From Nocardioides carbamazepini (GTDB lineage: Bacteria; Actinomycetota; Actinomycetes; Propionibacteriales; Nocardioidaceae), in assembly GCF_024614185.1 (NCBI RefSeq), contig NZ_JAHTLF010000012.1:151750-215749 (forward strand): DNA of 64,000 nucleotides, read 5' to 3'. Shown here in pieces: positions 44,358 through 52,895 of the stretch. Every line of letters begins with the position of its first letter. The first letter of the stretch is position 1. The translations under genes and the position numbers were made by a program. The notes under the pieces were generated by a model. That model saw only the letters and a program-made list of their open reading frames with translations, was not told where the DNA came from and ran no database searches.

Positions 44358-45871
44358 TGGACCTGCTGCTCGACGGCTTCCAGACCGCCCTCACCCCGGA
44401 GAACCTGCTCTTCGCCGCGCTCGGCGTACTGCTCGGCACGGCTGTCGGCGTACTCCCCGGCATCGGGCCGGCGATGACCCTGGCCCTGCTGCTCCCGGTG
44501 ACCTACAGCGTCGGTGCCGACAGCGCGATCATCATGTTCGCCGGCATCTACTACGGCGGCATGTACGGCGGCTCGACCACCTCGATCCTGCTCAACACGC
44601 CGGGCGAGTCGTCCTCGGTGATCACCGCCATCGAGGGCAACAAGATGGCCAAGGCCGGACGAGCGGCGCAGGCCCTCGCCACCGCCGCGATCGGCTCGTT
44701 CGTGGCGGGCAGCATCGCGACGGTGCTGCTGTGGATCGTCACCCCGCAGGTGGCCGACATCGTGGTCACCCTCGGCTCGCCGTCGTACTTCGCGCTGATG
44801 ATGCTGGCGCTGTTCGCCGTCACCGCCGTGCTCGGCGCGTCCAAGCTGCGCGGGTTCATCGCGCTCTTCCTCGGCCTGGCGATCGGCCTGGTCGGCACCA
44901 GCACCGGGCAGGCCCGGCTCACCTTCGGCGAGCCGCTGCTCGCCGACGGCATCGACATCGTCGTGGTCGCGGTCGCGCTGTTCGCGATCGGCGAGGCCCT
45001 CTGGGTCGCCGCGCACCTGCGCCGCAAGCCGCTGGAGATCATCCCCGTCGGGCAGCCCTGGATGAGCAAGGAGGACTGGGGCCGCTCCTGGAAGCCGTGG
45101 CTGCGCGGCACCGCCTTCGGGTTCCCGTTCGGCGCGCTGCCGGCCGGCGGCGCCGAGCTGCCGACGTTCCTGTCCTATGCGACGGAGAAGAGGCTCACCA
45201 AGCACCCCGAGGAGTTCGGCAAGGGCGCGATCGAGGGCGTCGCCGGACCGGAGGCCGCCAACAACGCCTCGGCCGCCGGCACCCTGGTGCCGCTGCTCGC
45301 CCTCGGCCTGCCGACCACGGCGACCGCCGCGATCATGCTCGTCGCGCTGCAGGGCTACGGCTTCCAGACCGGCCCGACCCTGATGGACGACCACCCGGAC
45401 CTGGTGTGGGGCCTGCTGGCGAGCCTGTTCGTCGCCAACGCGCTGCTGCTCGTCCTCAACCTGCCCATGGCGCCACTGTGGGCCAGGCTGCTGCGGATCC
45501 CCCGGCCCTATCTCTACGCCGGCATCCTCTTCTTCGCCTCCCTCGGCGCCTACAGCGTGAACTTCCAGGCCTTCGACCTGGCGCTGCTGCTGGTCCTCGG
45601 CATCCTCGGCTTCTTCATGCGCCGCTTCGGGATCCCCGTGCTGCCACTGATCATCGGCGTGATCCTCGGCCCCAAGCTCGAGGAGCAGCTGACGACCGCA
45701 CTGAAGATCTCGCAGGGCGACGTCAGCACCCTGTGGAGCGAGCCGGTCGCCGTCGTCGTGTACGCCGTCATGGCGCTGCTGCTCGTCGCCATGGCCGTCG
45801 CGGGCCTCCGCAGGCCGGCCGAGCCGCCCGCCCCCAGCCCGCAGGACGAGAAGGAGCTGATCGAGCGATGA
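44357..45871 (+). CDS. tctA: Tripartite tricarboxylate transporter large membrane subunit
   Basis: 504 residues, about 11-12 membrane helices. TctA signatures: [40 protein letters not shown] and the second half [21 protein letters not shown] with [14 protein letters not shown]. The substrate channel of a secondary (ion-driven) uptake system. Overlaps tctB by one base and the stress-protein gene by 4. Confidence 0.94.
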   Translation: MDLLLDGFQTALTPENLLFAALGVLLGTAVGVLPGIGPAMTLALLLPVTYSVGADSAIIMFAGIYYGGMYGGSTTSILLNTPGESSSVITAIEGNKMAKAGRAAQALATAAIGSFVAGSIATVLLWIVTPQVADIVVTLGSPSYFALMMLALFAVTAVLGASKLRGFIALFLGLAIGLVGTSTGQARLTFGEPLLADGIDIVVVAVALFAIGEALWVAAHLRRKPLEIIPVGQPWMSKEDWGRSWKPWLRGTAFGFPFGALPAGGAELPTFLSYATEKRLTKHPEEFGKGAIEGVAGPEAANNASAAGTLVPLLALGLPTTATAAIMLVALQGYGFQTGPTLMDDHPDLVWGLLASLFVANALLLVLNLPMAPLWARLLRIPRPYLYAGILFFASLGAYSVNFQAFDLALLLVLGILGFFMRRFGIPVLPLIIGVILGPKLEEQLTTALKISQGDVSTLWSEPVAVVVYAVMALLLVAMAVAGLRRPAEPPAPSPQDEKELIER

Positions 45872-46272
45872 GCCACCCCGCGAGCATCGTGGTCGCCTAC
45901 AGCGCGGACCGGTACGGCGAGGCCGCCCTCGAGCACGCCGCCGGACTCGCCCGCAAGGACGGCGCCCGCCTGGTCGTCGTCAACGCGACGCTGGGCAGCA
46001 GCCTGGTCGACGCCCGGTTCGCCCACGACGCGGACATCGCCGCGCTGCGCGACCGGCTGGTCGCCGACGGGCTCGAGGTCGTCGTACGCCACGACGTGGT
46101 GAACGACGTCGCCGACGCGGTCATCGCGGCCGCCGACCAGGAGCAGGCCACGCTGATCGTCGTCGGGATCCGGCACCGGACCCCGGTCGGCAAGCTGCTG
46201 CTCGGCAGCGTCGCCCAGCGGATCATCCTCGAGGCGCAGTGCCCCGTCCTGGCGGTCAAGCCGGCTGGCTGA
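45868..46272 (+). CDS. Universal stress protein (UspA domain)
   Basis: 134 residues. Single Usp domain: [19 protein letters not shown] at the start and the ATP-binding [32 protein letters not shown] at the end (GX2GX9GS pattern). The start overlaps the tctA stop, so it is a fixed member of the transport operon and may gate or sense its activity (inference). Confidence 0.9.
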   Translation: MSHPASIVVAYSADRYGEAALEHAAGLARKDGARLVVVNATLGSSLVDARFAHDADIAALRDRLVADGLEVVVRHDVVNDVADAVIAAADQEQATLIVVGIRHRTPVGKLLLGSVAQRIILEAQCPVLAVKPAG

Positions 46273-46295
46273 TGTGACCGGCGGCGATCCCCGGC

Positions 46296-46877
46296 TCAGC
46301 GCACGGCGTGGACCAGGGTCTCCTGCAGGAAGCCCAGCCACTCGTAGATGTGGTGGGCCTGGGCCCGCGGGTCGTCGTCGGGCAGGGAGTACCAGTACTC
46401 CTCGTCGCCCTCCTCGACCCCGAGCCGGGTGCCGAGCGCGAGCCGCAGGTCGGTGAACGAGCGCATCCAGACCAGCGCCGTCTCCTGGTCGAGCTCGACG
46501 TCGATCGTGAGGTCCTCGTCGGTCGGCTCGGTCGGCAGCCCGGCCTCCTCGAGCACGTCGATGATCGTCGCGGCGGCGCGGGACTTGCCGTCGCGCAGGG
46601 CTCCCTCGGTGAACCGCCGGAACTCCCCCGCCGACTCCTCGTCGTTGCGGTAGGCGTTGGGGAACAGCCGCAACAGGACCGGGTCCTCGGGCTCGGTGGT
46701 CGGACCCGAGAAGTCCAGCATCTGCTCCAGCGGATCGCGGGTGGCGCTGGGGATCGCCGACTCGTTGTGGAGCAGCTCGACGATCTGCGCGGCGAGGGAC
46801 CGGAGCAGGTCCGCCTCGAAGACCGGGAAGGTCGCGTGGATGCGCTTGCTCCGGCGATGCCGGACGAAACCAGACAT
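46296..46877 (-). CDS. DUF2017 protein
   Basis: 193 residues, acidic and helical (DLLRSLAAQIVELL, PLEQMLDF, AHHIYEWLGFLQETLV). DUF2017 genes almost always follow clpS in actinobacteria, as here (8 bases apart), which suggests a role linked to ClpS-ClpCP proteolysis, not established. Convergent with the usp gene. Confidence 0.9.
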   Translation of the reverse strand: MSGFVRHRRSKRIHATFPVFEADLLRSLAAQIVELLHNESAIPSATRDPLEQMLDFSGPTTEPEDPVLLRLFPNAYRNDEESAGEFRRFTEGALRDGKSRAAATIIDVLEEAGLPTEPTDEDLTIDVELDQETALVWMRSFTDLRLALGTRLGVEEGDEEYWYSLPDDDPRAQAHHIYEWLGFLQETLVHAVR

Positions 46878-46884
46878 GGTGCGC

Positions 46885-47193
46885 TCACTCAGCCTTCGAC
46901 AGGGTGGCCCACAGGCCGTACTCGTGCATGGCCTGGACGTCGCGTTCCATCTCCTCGCGGGTCCCGGTGCTGACCACGGACTTCCCTTCCTCGTGGACCT
47001 CGTGCATCAGCTTCTCCGCCTTCTTCTTGCCGTAGCCGAAGTGCTTCTGGAAGACGAAGGTGACGTAGGACATCAGGTTCACGGGGTCGTTCCACACGAT
47101 CGTCACCCAGGGGGTGTCGAGTCTCGTGGTCGCGTCGAGGGAGAGGTCCTCCTGGACTCCCGGATCCACCTCGACAGGGCTCGCGGTTGTCAC
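46885..47193 (-). CDS. clpS: ATP-dependent Clp protease adaptor ClpS
   Basis: 102 residues. The ClpS fold is shown by [22 protein letters not shown], then [24 protein letters not shown]; the N-degron pocket Asp-Asn region (NDPVNLM) is intact. It delivers N-end-rule substrates to ClpC/ClpA-ClpP. GTG start; upstream of DUF2017. Confidence 0.94.
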   Translation of the reverse strand: MTTASPVEVDPGVQEDLSLDATTRLDTPWVTIVWNDPVNLMSYVTFVFQKHFGYGKKKAEKLMHEVHEEGKSVVSTGTREEMERDVQAMHEYGLWATLSKAE

Positions 47194-47218
47194 GACTCCA
47201 TGGTGTCACAGGAGGCGA

Positions 47219-47767
47219 TCAGGCCCACTTCTCGGCCAGGGTGGTGACGACGTTGACGTTGCGGTTGGTCGCCACGACGTCGAGCCCCCTCTCCGTCTTG
47301 TACGGGTCCACTCCCCCGGCGACGTACCCCGGCCCGAGCAGCACGTGCGCCACCCGGCCGCGGACCACGACGGTGTTGACGTCGTCGCCGCGCTGCTCCA
47401 TCGCGGCGATCGCCGCCGGGTCCGGTTCCTGCTTGAGCAGGTAGAGATAGTGGCGCTCGAGGTCAGGGCGCTCGGCGCCGAGGGCACGGGCGTCCTCGGC
47501 GATCGCGACCAGTTCGGCAGGAGTGAAGACGATGGTGGGGACGGCGAAGCCGGTCTGCGCCTCGTAGGCGTTCTCGAGCGCCGCCTCCACCTTGGCGCGC
47601 GACCGCAGCCCGATCGTGAGCCGCACGTTGCCGGTGTTGATGTGGGTGCGGACGTCCGTCCCGCCCGCGGCCTCCGTGGCCGCGACGATGTCGGCCTTCG
47701 GGAACTTGCGGTTCGGCCCGAGGTTGATGGCGCGCAGGAACGCGACGTAGGTCGGCATGGTGCTCAT
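47219..47767 (-). CDS. DUF1697 protein
   Basis: 182 residues. Starts MPTYVAFLRAINLGPNRKF, with THINTGNVRLT and VHxx-type C-terminal VNVVTTLAEKW, the DUF1697 pattern. Function unknown; widespread in actinobacteria. ATG 47767 or 47758 are both possible. Divergent from the MarR gene, whose operator lies 40 bases from this start. Confidence 0.85.
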   Translation of the reverse strand: MSTMPTYVAFLRAINLGPNRKFPKADIVAATEAAGGTDVRTHINTGNVRLTIGLRSRAKVEAALENAYEAQTGFAVPTIVFTPAELVAIAEDARALGAERPDLERHYLYLLKQEPDPAAIAAMEQRGDDVNTVVVRGRVAHVLLGPGYVAGGVDPYKTERGLDVVATNRNVNVVTTLAEKWA

Positions 47768-47797
47768 TATCCCGGTGTGGGGTGCGCCACCATCCCG

Positions 47798-47827
47798 TGA
47801 CTTTTCCATAGGTTTCCTATGTAGACT
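47798..47827 (+). promoter_or_regulatory. MarR-MFS promoter with operator CATAGG-TTT-CCTATG
   Basis: A -35-like TGACTT (47798-47803) and a -10 TAGACT (47822-47827) are 18 bases apart. The palindrome CATAGG-TTT-CCTATG (47807-47821) fills the spacer exactly. The start GTG is 7 nt after the -10, so the message should be leaderless. Binding of the encoded MarR protein here would occlude the promoter. Confidence 0.65.
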
Positions 47828-47834
47828 GGCGGAT

Positions 47835-48266
47835 GTGAGCACCCCCGACACCGACGGCCTCAGCAGCGACCTCACGGTGTACGCCGCCCGGCTGGTGCGA
47901 CTCGTCCGGCGCGAGCACGCCCCGAGCGCCGGCACCCGCGTGCTCTCGATCCTCGACGAGCTCAGCCCCCTCGGCATCACCGCGCTCGCCCAGGTCGACC
48001 GCTGCTCGCAGCCGACGATGACCGGCCAGATCCGCCAGCTCGTCGAGCTGGGCTGGGTGTCCAAGGCGCCCAACCCGGCCGACGCCCGCAGCAGCCTCGT
48101 CGACCTCACCGACGCCGGCCGCGCCGAGCTGCGGCGCATCCGGCGGCTCAGCGCCGCGCTCGTGTCCGAGCGCCTCGCCCGTCGTACGGACCTCTCCCCT
48201 GACGACCTCGCGACCGCCGTGGCCGTGCTCCAGGCCGTCCTCGAACCCACGGAAGGACACTCGTGA
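47835..48266 (+). CDS. MarR-family transcriptional regulator
   Basis: 143 residues. Winged helix with TALAQVDRCSQPTMTGQIRQLVELGWV as recognition region and DARSSLVDLTDAG as wing. The GTG at 47835 follows a TAGACT -10; the next gene, an MFS exporter, overlaps its stop by 4 bases (GTGA). Typical local repressor of a drug or metabolite efflux pump. Confidence 0.92.
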   Translation: MSTPDTDGLSSDLTVYAARLVRLVRREHAPSAGTRVLSILDELSPLGITALAQVDRCSQPTMTGQIRQLVELGWVSKAPNPADARSSLVDLTDAGRAELRRIRRLSAALVSERLARRTDLSPDDLATAVAVLQAVLEPTEGHS

Positions 48267-49537
48267 CCGCCACCGCCGACTCCGGCACCCATACGCCCAT
48301 CGCCGCCGACTCCGGCGGCTCGTTCCTGCGCCAGCCGCGCGCGGTGTGGGCGGTCGCCTTCGCCTGCGTCATCGCGTTCATGGGGATCGGCCTGGTCGAC
48401 CCGATCCTCAAGGAGATCGCCGCCAAGCTCGAGGCGACGCCGAGCCAGGTGTCGCTGCTGTTCACCAGCTACATGGCGGTGATGGGCGTCGCGATGCTGA
48501 TCACCGGTGTCGTCTCGACCCGGATCGGCGCCAAGCGGACGCTGCTCACCGGCCTGGCCCTGATCATCGTCTTCGCCGGCCTGGCCGGCATGTCCGGCTC
48601 GGTGGGTGCCGTGATCGGCTTCCGTGCCGGCTGGGGCCTGGGCAACGCCCTGTTCATCGCGACGGCGCTCTCCACGATCGTGAGCTCGTCGAAGGGCTCG
48701 CTCGGGCAGGCCATCATCCTGTTCGAGGCCGCCCTCGGGCTCGGCATCGCGTCCGGCCCCCTCGTCGGCGGCCTGCTCGGCGAGCAGTCGTGGCGCGGCC
48801 CGTTCTTCGGCGTGTCCGTGCTGATGACGGTCGCACTCGTCGCGACGGCGGTCCTGCTGCCCGCGACCCCGCCCGCGCCGCGTCGTACGACGCTCGCCGA
48901 CCCGTTCAAGGCGCTCGCCCACCCTGCCCTCGCGGTGATCGCGGCCGTCGCGGTCTGCTACAACCTCGGCTTCTTCTCGCTGCTCGCCGCCGGACCGTTC
49001 GCCCTGCCTGAGGCCGGGATCATGCAGATCGGCTGGATCTTCTTCGGCTGGGGCGTGCTGCTCGCGATCGCGTCCGTCGCGCTCGCGCCGTGGGTGCGGC
49101 GCCGGGTCGGCACCGTGCCCGCCCTCGTCGGGGCGCTTGCGCTGTTCGCGCTCGACCTGCTCGCGATGGCGCTCGGCGCCGACACCGCCGCCGTCGTGAT
49201 CGTCGGCATCGTCGTGGCCGGCGCCTTCCTCGGCGTCATCAACACCCTGGTCACCGAGGCCGTCATGGGCGCGGCCCCGGTCGAGCGACCGGTCGCGTCG
49301 TCGGCGTACTCGTTCGTGCGCTTCACGGGCGGCGCCGTCGGACCGTATGTCGCGCTCAAGCTGGCCGAGCACCAGGGCTCGGCGGCGCCGTTCTGGTTCG
49401 GCGGCATCGCCGTGGCCGTCGGCGTCGTGGTGATGCTCGCCGGGGCGCGCACCGTCAGCACCGCGCTGCACGACGAGGCACCGGCCCCGCACTCGCCCGA
49501 GGAGGCCCAGGCCGAGGCGCTGGGCGATCTGGCCTGA
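48263..49537 (+). CDS. MFS transporter
   Basis: 424 residues with 12 membrane helices. The loop 2-3 motif is TRIGAKRTLLTGLALI, and helix 5 has GPLVGGLLG, the motif C of drug/H+ antiporters. Efflux of a toxic compound is likely given the coupled MarR repressor; the compound is unknown. GTG start. Confidence 0.9.
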   Translation: MTATADSGTHTPIAADSGGSFLRQPRAVWAVAFACVIAFMGIGLVDPILKEIAAKLEATPSQVSLLFTSYMAVMGVAMLITGVVSTRIGAKRTLLTGLALIIVFAGLAGMSGSVGAVIGFRAGWGLGNALFIATALSTIVSSSKGSLGQAIILFEAALGLGIASGPLVGGLLGEQSWRGPFFGVSVLMTVALVATAVLLPATPPAPRRTTLADPFKALAHPALAVIAAVAVCYNLGFFSLLAAGPFALPEAGIMQIGWIFFGWGVLLAIASVALAPWVRRRVGTVPALVGALALFALDLLAMALGADTAAVVIVGIVVAGAFLGVINTLVTEAVMGAAPVERPVASSAYSFVRFTGGAVGPYVALKLAEHQGSAAPFWFGGIAVAVGVVVMLAGARTVSTALHDEAPAPHSPEEAQAEALGDLA

Positions 49538-49685
49538 CGCCGACCCGGCTCAGATTGAGCTCGGATTGACGCCGACCCGGCTCAGATTGAACAAGATTCG
49601 ACGCCCACCCGGCGCAGGTTGAACGACTGCCCGTTCAATCTGCGCCGGGTCAGGGCGAATCGGGGTTCAAACTGCGCCGGGTCGC
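49535..49685. repeat. Five-copy 32-bp-period repeat, three direct and two inverted
   Basis: Three direct copies of a unit containing ACCCGGCKCAGRTTGA begin at 49535, 49567 and 49599, exactly 32 bases apart. Two inverted copies (core TTCAAWCTGCGCCGGGT) begin at 49634 and 49666, again 32 bases apart. The array fills the whole gap between the MFS stop and the thioesterase stop. The third direct and first inverted copy can form a hairpin (49605-49650) of about 18 base pairs. It may act as a bidirectional terminator or as an extragenic repeat element. Confidence 0.85.
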
Positions 49686-49686
49686 G

Positions 49687-50160
49687 CTAGCTGAAGATCA
49701 TGCAGCTGGAGCTGGCGTAGGCGGCCAGCTTCCCGCGGCCGTCGTACAGTTTCGCCTCCGCCAGAGCGGTACGGCGACCACGCTGCAGCACCGTCCCGAC
49801 GGCGCGCAGCCGACCGGAGTCGACGGTGACGGGCCTGAGGAACTTCACGGTCAGGTCGAGCGAGGTGTAGCCCTCGCCGACCGCGAGCGTGGAGTGGACC
49901 GCGCACCCGCAGGCGGAGTCGAGGAGGGTCGCGAACACCCCGCCGTGCACGCTGCCGATCGGGTTGTAGTGGCGCAGCTCGGGGTCGAGCTCGAAGATCG
50001 CGGTCCCACGCTCGGGCACCTCGAAGCCCACGAACCCCAGGGTCTCCGCGATCGGCGCGGTCGGGAGCCGGCCCTCGAGCATCGCGTGCAGCTGCTCGAA
50101 GCCGTCGAGGGTCAGGGGGTCGACGGCGTCGAGCTGGGTCTTGGTCGCGGACTCAGTCAT
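49687..50160 (-). CDS. PaaI-family hotdog thioesterase
   Basis: About 157 residues. Hotdog-fold signature RHYNPIGSVHGGVFATLLDSACG (GxVHGG with the catalytic Asp in the next helix), then LTVKFLRPV. It hydrolyses acyl-CoA thioesters, often aromatic or medium chain. The ATG at 50160 is chosen because TTGACA (50191-50196) and TCTGAT (50168-50173), 17 bases apart on the minus strand, predict a leaderless start there. Divergent from the HxlR gene. Confidence 0.88.
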   Translation of the reverse strand: MTESATKTQLDAVDPLTLDGFEQLHAMLEGRLPTAPIAETLGFVGFEVPERGTAIFELDPELRHYNPIGSVHGGVFATLLDSACGCAVHSTLAVGEGYTSLDLTVKFLRPVTVDSGRLRAVGTVLQRGRRTALAEAKLYDGRGKLAAYASSSCMIFS

Positions 50161-50167
50161 GGCTGCC

Positions 50168-50219
50168 ATCAGACCAGCGCAGGCTGAGTCTGTCAATGAG
50201 ACCTGGGTCGCCCTATGCT
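50168..50219. promoter_or_regulatory. Divergent promoters of the thioesterase and HxlR genes
   Basis: Minus strand: TTGACA (50191-50196), 17-base spacer, TCTGAT (50168-50173), then the thioesterase ATG at 50160. Plus strand: TATGCT (50214-50219), 6 nt, then the HxlR ATG at 50226. Arms GACTCAG (50150-50156) and CTGAGTC (50184-50190) flank the thioesterase start region and could be an operator. Confidence 0.6.
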
Positions 50220-50225
50220 GGCCCG

Positions 50226-50732
50226 ATGAGCAGCACCACCACCGACGCTCCCCCGAGCTCCCCGCCCGCGCTCGCCTGGTCGGTCGACAACTGCACGCTC
50301 GGCCGGGCGATGGCGATCCTGGGCGAGCGGTGGACGGTCGTCGTGCTGCGCGAGGTGTTCCTCGGCGTACGCCGCTTCGACGACATCCGCCGGCACGCCG
50401 GCATCCCCCGCCAGGTGTTGACCAACCGGCTGACGTCCCTGGTCGAGCAGGGCATCCTGCGCAAGGAGCCCTACCGCGAGGACGGCGCCCGCACCCGGCA
50501 CGAGTACCGGCTCACCGCGAAGGGACTCGAGCTGCAGCCGATCCTGCTCGCGATCAGCCACTGGGGCGACCGCCACCTGGCCGACCCCGGCGGCCCGCCG
50601 ACCGTGTTCGTGCACCGCGACTGCGAGGAGCCGGTGCACGTCGAGCTGCGGTGCGCGGCCGGTCACCACCTGGCCGACCCCCGGCAGGTCGCCACCCGAC
50701 CGGGGCCGGGCGTCCGACCCTTCGCCGGCTGA
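50226..50732 (+). CDS. HxlR-family transcriptional regulator
   Basis: 168 residues. HxlR winged helix: CTLGRAMAILGERWTVVVLREVFLG, RFDDIRRHAGIPRQVLTNRLTSLVEQGIL, then HEYRLTAKG. A C-terminal extension of about 55 residues has CEEPVHVELRC with paired Cys, possibly a metal or redox site. May regulate the divergent thioesterase gene. Leaderless start after TATGCT. Confidence 0.9.
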   Translation: MSSTTTDAPPSSPPALAWSVDNCTLGRAMAILGERWTVVVLREVFLGVRRFDDIRRHAGIPRQVLTNRLTSLVEQGILRKEPYREDGARTRHEYRLTAKGLELQPILLAISHWGDRHLADPGGPPTVFVHRDCEEPVHVELRCAAGHHLADPRQVATRPGPGVRPFAG

Positions 50733-50746
50733 CCCGGCAGCGGGAC

Positions 50747-52876
50747 TCAGGCCCGGGAGCGGGCCAGCAGGTAGACGAAGTACGGCGCGCCGATCAGCGC
50801 CACCACCAGCCCGGCGGGGACCTGGGCCGGCGCGATCACGGTCCGGCCGATGAGATCGGCGCCGCCGAGCAGCACCGCGCCGATGAGGATGGCCACCGGC
50901 ACCGAGCGGGCGTGCCGCCCGCCGACCAGCGCCCGCGCCATGTGCGGCGCGACCAGTCCCACGAAGCCGACCACGCCGACCGCGGCGACACTGGTCGCGG
51001 CGAGCAGGGCCGCCGTGACCAGCACGACGAGCCGGACGGCCTCGAGGCGCACCCCCACCAGGCGCGGCGTGTCCTCGTCGAGGGCGAGCAGGTCCAGCTC
51101 GCGACGCACCAGCCAGGCCAGCGGCAGCGCCAGAGCGAGCACGACCGCGACGGGCAGCACCTGCTCGAAGGTGCGACCGTACGTCGTCCCCGACATCCAG
51201 GTGTAGATCCGCGGGGTGTCCCAGGGGTTCGAGCGCACCAGCAGGAACGTGGTGAGCGCCGCGGCGCCGTACCAGGTGCCGATGCCGATGAGCAGCAGTC
51301 GATCGGCGTCGAGTCCGTGCCGCCAGGCGAGGCCGTAGACGAGGGCGAAGGCGACGAGGGCGCCGGTCACCGCGCCCACCAGGATCGCGCCGTTGCTCGC
51401 GGCCTGCGAGACGCCGGCACCGGTCACGACCACCACGGCGCCGACGCCGGCGCCACCGGTGATGCCGAGGATCCCCGGCTCGGCCAGGGGGTTGCGGCAG
51501 GTCGCCTGGACCAGGGCGCCGGAGAGCGCCAGCGCCGCGCCGCCCAGCACGGCCGCGGCCACGCGGGGGGCGCGCTCGTCGAGCGCGAACTGGATGAGCG
51601 GCGCGGCCTCCCCCCGCAGCCACAGAGAGAGGTCGCCGGCCTTCAGCCAGGTGTCGCCGGCGAGCAGGCTGAGCAGGGTCACGGCGACAGTGGCCACGAC
51701 CACCACCGCGAGCACCACCAGGAAGCGGACCCGGCTGCCCACCCGCACCCGCGCCGCCGCGGTCTGCCGGGTCGGCCCGGAGTCGCGGCTGCGGCGGGCC
51801 AGGACGATCATCACCAGCGCACCCATCAGCGTGGTGGTGATGCCGGTCGGGATCGAGATCGCCTCGTCGGCGCCGAGCATCGCCCGGATGAGGGCATCGG
51901 CGGCGACGACGACGACCGCACCGGTCAGTCCCGCCGCGGGGATGAGCACGGCGTGCCGGTTCAGCGCCGGCAGCACCCGGCCGCACAGGCGCACGATCAC
52001 GGGGGCGAACAGGCCGACGAAGCCGATCGGGCCGGCCAGGGTCACCGACGCCGCGGTGAGCAGCACCGCGAGCACCGTGCCGACCGCACGCGTCGAGCGG
52101 ACCGGTACGCCGAGCACGGCCGCGCTGTCGTCGCCCAGGCCGAGCAGGTCGAGGCGGCGGGCGAGCAGCAGCGCCGCGCCGGTGCACACGACGACGACCG
52201 GCGCGGCCTGCTGGAAGGTGCGCAGGCCCAGCTGGCTGAGCGAGCCGCTCCCCCAGGCGAACAGGCTGGTGGTCTCCTCCTGGAACAGGATCAGCAGCGT
52301 GGACGTGCCAGCCTGCAGGGCCAGGGCGACCGCCGAGCCGGCCAGGACCAGCCGCGTCGTGGCCGTACCGGCGCCGCCGGCGAGACCGAGCACCAGGAAG
52401 GCGGCGATCGAGCCGCCGACGAAGGCGGTGAGGCCCGACGCCCAGATCGGCACCGTGACGCCGAAGGCGGCCACGACGGTCACGGCGAGATAGGCGCCGC
52501 CGGTGACGGCGAGGGTGTCGGGCGACGCGAGGGCGTTGCGGGCCAGCGACTGGAAGAGGGCACCCGCCACGCCGAGGGCGAAGCCGACGGCGATGCCCGC
52601 CGCGAGCCGCGGGACGCGGGATCCGATCAGGACGTCGCCGGCGTCGGCCCCCGGGCCCGAGCCGTCACGGTCGCCGAACAGCCAGCGGACGAGGTCGCCC
52701 GCGCCGATCGCCGACGTGCCCTGGGTCAGGTGCCACAGCGACGCCCCCAGCAGGACGACGACGAGCAGCAGCAGCGCGCCGGTGGCGCCCGCGAGGCCGG
52801 GGGCCCCGAGCCGTGGCCTTGCCTCGGTCGGCTCGGTCCGGTCCGCGGTGACGGGCTGCTGCTGCTCGACGGTCAT
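50747..52876 (-). CDS. Iron-siderophore ABC permease, fused double FecCD (FhuB-like)
   Basis: 709 residues, about twice the usual FecCD length. Two homologous halves: half 1 about 25-350, half 2 about 370-709. Each has the RVPRLAAGI / RAPRVAAAVLGGAALALSGALVQ entry motif and the GFVGLFAPVIVR / GFVGLVAPHMAR coupling helix. It forms both membrane subunits in one chain, like FhuB. Last gene of the ATPase-binding protein-permease unit. Confidence 0.93.
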   Translation of the reverse strand: MTVEQQQPVTADRTEPTEARPRLGAPGLAGATGALLLLVVVLLGASLWHLTQGTSAIGAGDLVRWLFGDRDGSGPGADAGDVLIGSRVPRLAAGIAVGFALGVAGALFQSLARNALASPDTLAVTGGAYLAVTVVAAFGVTVPIWASGLTAFVGGSIAAFLVLGLAGGAGTATTRLVLAGSAVALALQAGTSTLLILFQEETTSLFAWGSGSLSQLGLRTFQQAAPVVVVCTGAALLLARRLDLLGLGDDSAAVLGVPVRSTRAVGTVLAVLLTAASVTLAGPIGFVGLFAPVIVRLCGRVLPALNRHAVLIPAAGLTGAVVVVAADALIRAMLGADEAISIPTGITTTLMGALVMIVLARRSRDSGPTRQTAAARVRVGSRVRFLVVLAVVVVATVAVTLLSLLAGDTWLKAGDLSLWLRGEAAPLIQFALDERAPRVAAAVLGGAALALSGALVQATCRNPLAEPGILGITGGAGVGAVVVVTGAGVSQAASNGAILVGAVTGALVAFALVYGLAWRHGLDADRLLLIGIGTWYGAAALTTFLLVRSNPWDTPRIYTWMSGTTYGRTFEQVLPVAVVLALALPLAWLVRRELDLLALDEDTPRLVGVRLEAVRLVVLVTAALLAATSVAAVGVVGFVGLVAPHMARALVGGRHARSVPVAILIGAVLLGGADLIGRTVIAPAQVPAGLVVALIGAPYFVYLLARSRA

Positions 52877-52895
52877 CGCTGCGTGCCTACGCTGC

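Noticed and set aside
49599..49652. Insertion-sequence end or MITE
   Set aside because: No terminal target duplication or transposase is seen; the inverted copies are better explained as part of the local repeat array.
49535..49685. CRISPR array
   Set aside because: The repeats are regular, but there are only five, two are inverted, the spacing leaves about 10-bp non-repeat parts, and no cas genes are near.
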